The position numbers and the translations under genes are program-made. Under the pieces are notes generated by a model that saw only the letters and a list, made by a program, of their open reading frames with translations, made no database searches and had not been told where the DNA came from. 64,000 nt of DNA, from assembly GCA_963855995.1 (NCBI GenBank), contig OY979718.1, positions 40,979,559 through 41,043,558 on the forward strand. Reading direction: 5' to 3'. Positions within the stretch are counted from its first letter, which is position 1. Every line of letters begins with the position of its first letter. The stretch is from Muricea muricata (taxonomy: Eukaryota; Cnidaria; Anthozoa; Malacalcyonacea; Plexauridae). Of the stretch, positions 1 through 9,335 are shown in pieces.

Positions 1-51
1 TTTTATATTTTAGAATTACAGACTTCTTACTGCGGTGATTTACGCAGAGAA

Positions 52-725
52 ATTCACTTTTAAAAAACATGATGCCAAGGGAATTATTTGAACGCTTTTA
101 TACGTGGCCGTGAGGCATAAAACTGTCCTATGACCTGGTCTGTGGCAAATGTTTAGAACTTTTGTGCTTCGCTGTGATTGGTCAATTTTACGAATTCTGA
201 AATCGACAAAGAAACATGAACGACAAAGTGAACGTGTAACAGTTGTGTCAATTTATAACAATATTTTTCGACTCTACCAAAATTAATACATGGTTTATTA
301 AACTTATCGGGGGAAAAGATCTTCAAAGTTACACCCATTCGATTTAAGCGAAATACGTACGTTATTTAATGCATAAAATGTCGATATTGAAGCAGCAATT
401 GGTAATTCTTCGTGGCGCCACTGACATTAACTATATGGACTACAGTGGCTGGAGTTGAATAAAATAGGTACAAAACGAACAATGGGTGTATTAAACATTT
501 GCCACAGATCGGTATGACTGGGAACGAAATTGCACCAAAATGACGTCACTGATGAGATGTATGTTCTGTTCATTGACTCAATTTGACTCTGGGTAAAACC
601 ACTAACGTCATTATGACGTCTTTTGGTGCAAAGTCGTTCCCATGCATGGGATAGTTTTTGCCTCACGGTCATTTATTAAAACGTTTAAATAGTCGCCTTA
701 ACATCATGTTTTTGAAAAATAAATT
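52..725. mobile_element. Non-autonomous foldback/MITE with nested inverted repeats
   Basis: Outer arms (about 52-130 and 645-725) are inverted copies of each other. Inside them are two further inverted pairs, 131-155 with 491-513 and 518-548 with 609-643, so one strand could fold into a three-way junction. Shared blocks include GCCTCACGG and GGCAAATGTTTA. The short reading frames here are by-products of the repeat and carry no recognisable domain. No clear target-site duplication was found. Confidence 0.6.
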
Positions 726-3159
726 ACACTGTGATAATCACTGCACAATGTATTCTATGATTCTGAAATATAACATTTCGTGTCATATGCACTTTAAACA
801 TTAAAATAATGTTTTAAAATTACGGTCATATAGTCAAGTTAATATTGGTAATAAGACCATAGACTGTACACTACATTAGCCATGGTTAAAACAATTTATA
901 GCATGTATTAACGGACTGTTCTTAAATCTTTCTGTTTTAAATTTAAAATTATAGAGCATAATGACATTGGACCTGGTTTCTCTTTGTCTTCTTTCTCCAA
1001 CGCGTTCCGGGAGTAGATTTTGAAGACGGTGCCGCGGATCAGACATACTTACAATCAAATCAATGCAAACTTTCTCTTAAAGTTTTCATGTTAAGGCTTC
1101 AATATAATTAACGTCCGGCAATATTATTCTAAACACTCTTGTCGGCTGTATTCGTTCAATTCGATGTTGTTGTTTTGAGAATTTGTTAATCCGCCATGCC
1201 ATAATACATCTACAATAAAACTGTAGTAGATCTTGCGTTGGTGCACCATACTTTTTAAGAACTTTAAGAAAAAATACAACCGCTTCCTTGCTTTTTAATG
1301 ATATAGTAAGTGTTACTATTCCATTTAAGATTATCATCAAGCTATACACCTACCAGTTTAAAGGAAGATACCCGTTCGATTTCTAACTCAAATAGGTTAA
1401 TACTTTTGATTTTTGTTTTCTTAACAAAAAATTCAAAAATAATTTCTTTTGTTTTCTTAACGTTCAAGACCATTCTTTGCTAACAACAAAATGATGATAT
1501 TCTTTAGATATTGCGCTAATTCAGCACTCTAGTGCAGTTTATAACGCAAGTCGAAACGGGCTACTTGATAGCAGATCACATCAGAAAGCAATTTTGGGTA
1601 AGGAGAGGGAAAACTTCACTATCTATGGCTGGAAAACATTAAAAATAATATCACAGAGGTTGAAATTAGGCAAGAAAACTTTAGAATGTCTCGATAAACG
1701 TTCCTAAAGTTGTGTGACGAACTAAGACCATACCTCATGAAACGCGAAACAATATCATTACGGGTGGCGCATGGATAAACTTGGATAAATAAGAACACAT
1801 GACCATGCTTTGCGATTTTGTGACGGTATCGTATAAACGCAACGAGAAAACAGGACATTTTGGTTCCGTTATAGACTCTATTCCCTTTTCTAATTTTAAT
1901 TTTACCATCGGGTAAATGGCGCCTAAGTCCATCAAATTACTAACGCTCCCACTATTCCATGTATAACCCCTGTGTGTATAAGCACCCCCGTGTATAAGCC
2001 CATCGCCATTAAATAATCTACATACTGGTAACGCAGACAATGGAAAGTGTATTTAAAACTACACTTTCTTTGAATTAATAGAAGACTAGTTTGCTCACAT
2101 TATTTGTTTCAGTTTTGGTATTTCAGTTTCACCGTGTTTTTTAAATTGTATCACAGTTATTACTGACCCAAAATGTCATATCCTTGTATTAGCTCGCCGT
2201 GCATAAGCTCCCCCTGTATTAGCCGCCTATCACAAAACGCTCACGAAAGCCCAAGGCTTACAGTCGGAGGTTTACGGTATCCACGTTTCGTACCCCAGTC
2301 AGAGTGTAGAGGTGTAACAGAAGTGAAACTTAATGAAAACAGATTAGCAAATAAGGAAGTTTTGATACAGGAAAACACTTGAAATGTCAAGTATTTCAGC
2401 TTAGACTATTCAAGTTTTCAGAACCTTTAGGTTGATAGAATGATGGAAAGATGATCGAATGTTCCCACGTGCAGGAAAACATCTGCTTAAATCTCAATTA
2501 AAATTCAAAGCTCCAAGACTCAAAAACGGCAGTTATACAGTGATTTAAAAAGAGGTTTTGAGGGCAAAACGGTTCGGCTCTTTTATAGTGTATACACTAT
2601 AGTTCTTGCCTTTCCAATGACAAAAAGGAAAATGGCCCTGGAAACGCGGTTGTAGATCTTGTGGAGGGGGGCTAATAATTTTTTCCACCTCTCCCCCCCC
2701 AGATGTGATGTTACGCTACTGGTTTGTGGTTTCGTAAAACCGCACCAGGAAGTTTTTGCCACGACAATGACGACAAAGCATGTGTACGATCTTCTCCTTC
2801 ACAGATGTACATGAACGTGTGGATTATATTAAGTAACGTTGTTGGTAGAATGATTCCACATCTAAACATTTCTAATTAGGGGGGAGGGGCAATTAGAATC
2901 TACTTGCTCACATTACAAATCACCGTTGCAAAAAACGATGGCGGATGTCGATTTGGCCACAATAGATTGCGGTCTGAAATAGTTTAAAAGGCTTCTAAAG
3001 AACAAACAGAAGAGAATAAGTTATTTTTCACTTGCGTTAAAATTTCAATTCATTAGCTTTGCTTCTTGTCATTTTTCCTCAGGTTTTCTTACGTGTAGCC
3101 CCAATGTATTCTGGTAAAATCGACATGCCGCCATTTTTTTGTTATGGCAAATTGCACTA
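726..3159. other. Intergenic sequence without a recognised gene
   Basis: No exon or known domain is recognisable. A short motif resembling CTTATACACGGGGG recurs on the minus strand at about 1975-2020 and again, diverged, at about 2180-2225, which makes the small ORFs there look repeat-derived. A perfect 18-bp palindrome (TATAGTGTATACACTATA) lies at 2584-2601. G-rich and C-rich runs lie near 2665-2700 and 2880. Confidence 0.5.
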
Positions 3160-3206
3160 TAGCCTGCTCCCATACGCTATAATAAATAGCGTCTGGGAGC
3201 AGGCTA
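3160..3206. repeat. Short hairpin, 21-bp arms with 5-nt loop
   Basis: The left arm (3160-3180, TAGCCTGCTCCCATACGCTA...) and right arm (3186-3206) are reverse complements with a single mismatch, separated by AATAA. It may be a very short palindromic transposon end. Confidence 0.75.
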
Positions 3207-3970
3207 ATTGAACTCTCGGATCTCGAGTGTTCAAATTAATGTAATTGCATGTTGTATAACCTTCAGATAGTAAATCGAATAATTGCACGAAACTAAAATC
3301 TAAATGAAGAATTAGTAATCTTTACAATATTGTCCGATCATCTCAATTACATACATGTTACAGTAAAACTAAGACGTGCTTTTATCATGTAATTTTTGAA
3401 ACTTGTCTGTACCTAATGTCGACTGAACAGGACGGCTTTGGAACGTATACAAAGTTTAACAAAATCAGCATTGTGGCTCCCAAACATGGCCACCTTTTTT
3501 TGTCTGTTGATGTAATTCATGCAAAGATTCAAATTGTAAGAAAAAAACAATCAAAAACAGACCTTTGTCTAAACAAGAAATTTGTGGGAATCCGAAGGTG
3601 CGAATCCGGAGAAAAATCCTCTTACAATCATAAAACGTGCGTAAAGGAGAAAAGTGAATTAGGTATGCTGCTCTAATAATCTCAGCAAGTTTACTCTGTG
3701 TTCGTACTAGTCAGCTAAAAAATACATTGAAGATCTTTCACAGAAAATATTTTTAGCATAAACACTGCCAGCTTAGAAGCGGGTTCACTCTAATTGCACA
3801 AGGATACAAACATTGTCTCGAACATTGCGCTTGTGACTTGTCACTAACCTTGTCGTTAAATGACGCATATCTATTTCAAATATTCGAAATGTACTGGCTG
3901 TAAAGCCAACTTCAATACCGTTTTCTGTACACCCTGTAGATTACTTTATCAGTGAAATTTTCAAGCAATG

Positions 3971-4086
3971 CTTAACAATTATTATTGTGATTTTTAGCGA
4001 ATATCCACCGATACGAAGTCGAGGTGAATATTCACCATAATAACTGAGCCTGAGGCCAATAATTGTTTTAGTATAAATTCTTTAGC
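3971..4086. repeat. MITE family ending in AATTGTTTTAGTATAAAT (copy 1)
   Basis: Starts near CTTAACAATT and ends AATAATTGTTTTAGTATAAA. The interior has inverted GAATATNCACC / GGTGAATATTC blocks. Other copies lie at about 19499-19616 and 37020-37302 and share the terminal AATTGTTTTAGTA and the 'AGCCTGAGGC' / 'GCCTTCGGC' subterminal block. Confidence 0.55.
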
Positions 4087-4265
4087 AAAACATGTACAAA
4101 ATGCATTTCTTTTATGAATACAGTTTACTAAGCAAAGTTCCTAAGTAAAGACTAAAGTCCGCGAAAATTATTCAAATTTTACAACAAAGATAGATAATTA
4201 TGGTGTCCCATGGGAGACACTGATTATTTTATTACTTTTTGAGAAAAAATTCATAGTGTACTATA

Positions 4266-4992
4266 AAATTATCTCTCCTTTCTTTGTTATTGCTTAATTC
4301 ATTTTTCGTTTCAACATGATGTAGTTCAATATCATTTGTACTGATTTGAGACGAAATTTCACATGTCCTTAATTCACATGCCAGTAGTCACTGCGATATC
4401 TTGGAGTCAGAAGGAGGCCCATTCACTGAATGTTTAGATGGAATAAAAAACTGAATGCCGAATGGTACACTGTATGTGAGTTTTATCAATCAAACTTTGT
4501 GTGACTCTGATCAACTGCTCCATACCCTGCCCCACGAGCTAACAGCCCTACATGTTCGAAAATAAGAAAATTGCAAGCAGATATACAATTAAACCCTACA
4601 GATAACGTTGATGGAAGCTTCCTTGCATAAATCGTCTTCTACAACGTCCACTCGCTTTAGAGGTCCCATTCGGACATGTTTTTGAGAGCTGCCTTTGACT
4701 TGTGCAAATAACCTTTGAATGGTTAATTCCGGTGGCAGTCTTTCTTCGCCTCTTGCTTAGTATTTCTTAAACGTACCCCGTCTTTTTTTGGTACCAGGCC
4801 TCTATTAGGATGATGTGATGTCTCCCAATGGAATATGTGAAATTTCATTTCAATCAGCCATTTTTTTGTACTGTCTCTGATGGGACATGTGAAATTTTGT
4901 TTCAAATCAGTACAAATGAGTTTGGACTACATCATGTTGGAACGACAATTAACTTAAGCAATAAAAAAGAAAGATTCTTTATTAAAATTTTT
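4266..4992. repeat. Inverted repeat, arms of about 105 bp
   Basis: The left arm (4266-4369) and right arm (4882-4992) are diverged reverse complements sharing, for example, GGACATGTGAAATTT, CAAATCAGTACAAATGA and CTACATCATGTTG. A direct duplication inside the right half (about 4823-4862 and 4873-4910) repeats the ATGTGAAATTT block. The overlapping 60-66-codon ORFs look incidental. Confidence 0.6.
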
Positions 4993-5002
4993 GTGAAAAT
5001 AA

Positions 5003-5347
5003 TTTTGACAAAAATGATAGCGATATGAATTTTAATTGATAAACTCTAAGCTTTTTAGTTAATACCAATTAGTTAATTTTATGTTTGTGTGTACGTGTGT
5101 GTGTCTTTTTTTTGTCTTCTTTGTGTTGTTATATATGTAAATAATTTAAATATTTTAGTACTTTTTGCCTTGCGCATTTGGTAATTTTTGCATGCTTGCG
5201 CAATTTATTTGCTTACGAACACGCGACAGTTAACTAAAAGTAAACTTAATACGAATAGTTCTCACTTGTAACTTGAAAATGACGCAAGAAGCATCGAAAC
5301 GTCGTTGCAATAAAATAAAATTCACATTGCTATCATTTTTGTCAAAA
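5003..5347. mobile_element. Inverted-repeat element with a hammerhead-like end motif
   Basis: The arms 5003-5037 and 5317-5347 are inverted copies (TTTTGACAAAAATGATAGC). Just inside the right arm, 5273-5305 contains GACGCAAGAAGCATCGAAAC. Its GC-AAGAA-GC stem followed by GAAAC resembles the stem II/GAAA part of the hammerhead motifs reported at the ends of Penelope-like elements. The catalytic CUGANGA box is not intact, so this is only a resemblance. Confidence 0.4.
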
Positions 5348-5563
5348 AAGAAAGAACAGATAATATTTTAATACTCCATGATTTTTTTTGCAAAAAGTGA
5401 ATATTCACCAATAATCACTTGAAAAGATCTTGATATTTTTAATTAGAGGTCTGCTGAAATTTAGAACCCAATGCTTGTATAATTATAGCAGTTCAATAAC
5501 GTCACAATTAGTATTATCTTTAACCTTAAATATCTTACACGTCAACCAAAAATATGCACAGTC

Positions 5564-5715
5564 AGTGGTGTAGCCAGTTGGATGGTTGGGGAGGGGGGAG
5601 GGGGTTGTTCATATATTTGTGTTCAGCATAATTAAAATCTTTTGAAATCAATTGTTTTTATGGCCTGTGAACATGAACATATGAAACAGCCATTATTAAG
5701 CTGGCTATGCCACTG
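5564..5715. mobile_element. hAT-type MITE, CAGTGGYGTAGCCAG ends
   Basis: The terminal inverted repeats CAGTGGTGTAGCCAG (5564-5578) and CTGGCTATGCCACTG (5701-5715) match the ends of the copy at 32453-32611, which has a clean 8-bp target-site duplication. No duplication is readable here, so the copy is probably old. A G-rich stretch follows the left end. Confidence 0.65.
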
Positions 5716-5760
5716 TAAACTAAATACCACAGCAATTCCATCAAGACAATGACATTTCAT

Positions 5761-7188
5761 CTAACTGGATGCAATGGTGTATGCAGCAACATTATTTGGT
5801 GTTATCATACAGGTTGCTGAAATTTCCAATTCTTGAATAACTGGCTCTTGGAAAACTTTTTCTTCAACAGGTGCTTTAAATGCTCCTTTGGTTTTTGTTT
5901 CCTGAACAGATGTTTTTTGAATACAGGTTTCTTGAGTACTTATTTCTTTATAAGCTGTTTCTTTTTGAGTTGTTTCTTGCAGTACAGTCACTTCAATATC
6001 TGTCCTTTCTTGAATATCCATGTCATGATTATCTATTTCTTGATTACTCATGTCTTCAAGAGCTGTTCTTTTTAGAGCTGTCTCTTGTGGAAGAGCCTTT
6101 TCAAGAACTGTTCCCGGAATATCCGCTCCTAGAAAAGGTGTCTCTCCGATAACAGTTTCCTCAATTACGGTCACATTATCTTTGTGGGTTTTTAGATGTT
6201 TGTTTCTAGTACTCACATGACCAAATGCCTTATCACAAATTTTACATTTGTATGGCCGTTCCAGTGTATGTACATTTTTATGAGCAGTAAGGTTACTTGA
6301 TTGGCTAAATCTTCTATTACAAATCTGACACTGATATGGTTTTTCACCACTGTGTGTTCTACCATGTAATTTCAATGCAGAACTACTTGCAAAAACTTTG
6401 CTACATTGATCACACCCATACTTTTTACTGTGAGTTAATAGATGGCTTTCAAGTGAGTCAGATTTACCAAAGCCTTTGCTGCATATAGGGCATACATATT
6501 TATCATCTGGAAATTCCACATGGGATTTTTTGTGTCTTGTCCAGTGCCCAATATGTTTGAATACTTTCTTGCAGACATCACATGTATAAGTACTAGTCTT
6601 GGTATGCGTTAACTTATGCTTACTTAAAGTACTTACGTGCCCAAACTCTTTGTTGCAAACGTGGCATTGGTATGGTTTATCTCTGGAATGCACTGTTTTA
6701 TGAGCATTCAAGTTACCAATCTGGCTAAATGCTTTGTCACACTGGTCACATTGATATGGTTTTTCTCCACTGTGAGTTCTTTTATGGACTTTTAATGTTG
6801 TGTCTTGAGCAAAGGTCTTATGACAAATGTCGCATTCATGTGATTTATTACCTGTGTGAAGTACCTGATGTCTGCCCAGGCCTTTTTGATCAGCAAAAGA
6901 CTTCTCACACAAATCACAATTAAACGGTTTCAAACCTGTGTGACGCAGCTTGTGGTTCTTCATGTTGCCAAGTTGGGTGAACTTTTTATCACAAATATCA
7001 CACGTGTATGGCTTGAATCCCGAGTGAATTCGCTTATGAATGATCAAGTTACAAGACTGAGCGAACGTTTTGTTACATACATCACAAACGTGTGGTCTTT
7101 CCCCGGTGTGAACACGAGCATGTTGCCTCAAGGCAGCCAAACGGTCAAATGATTTCTCGCAATCATAACATTCCCATCTGTTCTCCAT
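5761..7188 (-). CDS. C2H2 zinc-finger protein, 12 fingers, single exon
   Basis: Probable nuclear DNA-binding protein of 475 aa. Twelve tandem C2H2 fingers fill roughly residues 5-340, each with CX2C and HX3H ligands. The linkers are a mix of TGERP/SGEKP type and diverged forms (TGLKP, TGNKS, SRDKP). Fingers 7 and 12 share the FGHVST helix region, suggesting internal duplication. The C-terminal 130 or so residues carry no finger: they form a degenerate acidic/polar repeat rich in QET-type units (PQET, LQET, TQET, VQET). I chose the ATG at 7188 (MENRWECYDC). The open frame extends to 7209 but without an ATG and meets a stop at 7216-7218. TTTTTAATACAG just upstream would be a good splice acceptor, so a 5' UTR exon may exist. 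No KRAB, BTB or SCAN domain is visible. Target and function are unknown. Confidence 0.9.
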   Translation of the reverse strand: MENRWECYDCEKSFDRLAALRQHARVHTGERPHVCDVCNKTFAQSCNLIIHKRIHSGFKPYTCDICDKKFTQLGNMKNHKLRHTGLKPFNCDLCEKSFADQKGLGRHQVLHTGNKSHECDICHKTFAQDTTLKVHKRTHSGEKPYQCDQCDKAFSQIGNLNAHKTVHSRDKPYQCHVCNKEFGHVSTLSKHKLTHTKTSTYTCDVCKKVFKHIGHWTRHKKSHVEFPDDKYVCPICSKGFGKSDSLESHLLTHSKKYGCDQCSKVFASSSALKLHGRTHSGEKPYQCQICNRRFSQSSNLTAHKNVHTLERPYKCKICDKAFGHVSTRNKHLKTHKDNVTVIEETVIGETPFLGADIPGTVLEKALPQETALKRTALEDMSNQEIDNHDMDIQERTDIEVTVLQETTQKETAYKEISTQETCIQKTSVQETKTKGAFKAPVEEKVFQEPVIQELEISATCMITPNNVAAYTIASS

Positions 7189-7218
7189 TTTCGTGACGAT
7201 TATAAACAATCTGTATTA

Positions 7219-8045
7219 AAAATGCTGCGCCACTAAAAGCTTCATAAATTTCCAAAATTTTGCTGGAAAAAACTTAAACGAGTAATTTTTTGCTTTCTCC
7301 GCTTCACAATTCACATGTACTTACAGAATGGAAGGCGAGCCTCGTATTTTCGGAGCTAGCGGCAATACTTTAAGAACTGAAACAGTACTTCATATTGTAC
7401 GTATTATAATACGGCTTTCTTCCGCTGCGCGCGGGTTTTCCTTTTCTGCAAAGATTTTTGATGTGATAATGCGATTTCTACTTATGATTCATTTCATTGA
7501 TGACTTATCCTAATGCGAAGATCCGTTCACATACTTCAACAGAGAAAATCGCTCGTCAGTCGTGTGGGTTTCCACTTGCATTACATCTCATGTCATCGAA
7601 AGAGGGTCCGGAAGGGGTAAAATGGGAGCAGGGAACTGCCTATTTTGTGCTGGGAAAAGGGGATTCGAGTTTCCACTCACTGGGATTCTTCGGCCAAAAA
7701 TCAATAGGAAATGGGAATGAGATTAAGATTTGACCAAGACAGAATGAGAAAGCGGGAAAAAGAATGCCCCTTCAGGACCCTGTTGGAAAACCTAACCAGA
7801 CAATCAATCAATTACGTATAAATTAAGATCAGTGAACTCAACGTTTCATGCATTATAAAGATTACAAAACGTTTAAAACACTAAGATCGCTGACCTTGAA
7901 TGATGCACATTTGATTTTCCTAGTTAGGTTTTTCAATTGAATCGCAATACACCATAAAAAGCATTTACTGTGCCTTTAACATTCGTGATATAATCCTCGT
8001 GCAGGGACAAACCATCAACCGCGTCGAGCCTGTACTGTTCTCGAG
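7219..8045. other. Upstream flank of the zinc-finger gene, no gene seen
   Basis: The promoter or 5' UTR of the zinc-finger gene should lie here, but I see no clear core-promoter motif. The small ORFs at 7328-7733 have no recognisable domain and no splice support. Confidence 0.4.
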
Positions 8046-8048
8046 TTA

Positions 8049-8298
8049 AGGCGATCACACAAGGTGACAAATCGCTGCAACAAATCACCTTGTATGTACA
8101 ATCAAGCGGCAAATCACATTCCATGCGCTCAGTCGCAGCAATAGGTCGTGGCAAAAATTTCATCTTCTGAACAGAATTTTAGTGAAATTTTGCCACCGCG
8201 GCAGAATTTTGTCGCTGCAACATGACAAAATATTTATGTTCAATAAAATTCTCTGCTGCGACGTGTTGCTGCGACTTGTCGCTTCGTGTGTCCCGCCT
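8049..8298. mobile_element. PIF/Harbinger-type MITE with TTA duplications
   Basis: The element begins AGGCGATCACACAAGGTGAC and ends with the inverted match (...GTGTGTCCCGCCT), TIR about 34 bp. It is flanked by TTA at 8046-8048 and 8299-8301. A 3-bp TTA/TAA duplication is the established signature of PIF/Harbinger transposons. There is no transposase inside. Confidence 0.75.
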
Positions 8299-8301
8299 TT
8301 A

Positions 8302-9089
8302 AAACCAATGTCTAGCTTCTAAATTCCTTTTGGACAGTAACATAAATAACACATCAGCTATATTTGTTTGTATCAATTTCTACGAAAGATTGTGCATGTT
8401 GCGCTAGCCCGGCATGGGCAGAGTGAGTTGTTTGAGGTTCAGATAAGATATTTTATATAGTGTAGAATGTTACTATACAACAGGTAATTTGTAGCTAGAA
8501 ATATATTTTACAACATGTAGTTCAATTTCTTCTGTCTACGTTTGACATTAAGCCACGTATATAGCCATATGTAATAATTCCCCAATTATCGAAATATGAA
8601 AGAAATATATAGGAGATATAGCCATATAGGTTTTTTCACTACCTGAAACGAAAAGAATTCGACGTTTCGAAATACTAACAATTTCTCCAATCACTATTGA
8701 CCACCACCTTCCTGACCAAGGGCCTTCACTTGAAACATCCAATTCTGTTTTATCGTTTTAGGTAGTGAAAGAATCTTTCGTGTACTTTTGAATGCATTAC
8801 CTACACTGGCCACGTTCTATATAATATATGCAATACAAGTATTTCCCCGCATATATTTTATTGATATCATTTTCTGTTCTGGTATATGATTAATTCACAA
8901 CTTTATATAAAATCTAAGATATTTGGCAAAACACTATTTTTTTTCATTATTGCACTATTTGCACGAAATATCATTCCTTTCTCGTAGAAAATCGATATGT
9001 GAAAATTGCTGTAAAGTTCCGATTCAAAATAGTTCGAAAGATGCAAAATTGGAGGAAGCAATGTTTATATCGTGTCTCCCTTTGTTATG
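8302..9089. other. Intergenic, no gene seen
   Basis: AT-rich sequence between the PEX19 3' end and the Harbinger-type MITE. The minus-strand ORF at 8548-8742 has a possible upstream acceptor (AAAACAG) but no recognisable domain, and the PEX19 reading frame already ends at 9336. Confidence 0.4.
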
Positions 9090-9154
9090 AAACACAAAAT
9101 AATTGAAACTCTGTAAATTGTCAACGTTTACGGAGTTTCAATTATTTTGTGTTT
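9090..9154. repeat. Near-perfect hairpin, 28-bp arms, 9-nt loop
   Basis: The arms AAACACAAAATAATTGAAAC... (9090-9117) and its complement (9127-9154) differ at one position. It lies about 180 bp past the PEX19 stop codon, so it may be transcribed in that gene's 3' UTR. It could be a tiny MITE or a small-RNA precursor-like hairpin. Confidence 0.75.
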
Positions 9155-9335
9155 TATAAAAATACTATATGGCAGTCGTAATCTTTGTTATGAGCTACAG
9201 TATCTTTAAATCTTCAATTTGCTATCTTGCTCTTGTTTTGAGTGCAACAGAGAAGTAACTTTACTTTAAACTGCTTATTTCACTGACACATTCTTGGAGT
9301 ATCTTGACTTTGAATTGAGTATTTCATTGGCATAT

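Noticed and set aside
1735-2040. 101-codon minus ORF with GLIHGGAYTHRGYTW
   Set aside because: The glycine/tyrosine motif comes from a recurring CTTATACACGGGGG DNA repeat; no family match or exon signals.
5833-6152. Plus-strand ORFs rich in Phe, Leu and Cys
   Set aside because: Antisense shadows of the QET-rich tail of the zinc-finger gene.
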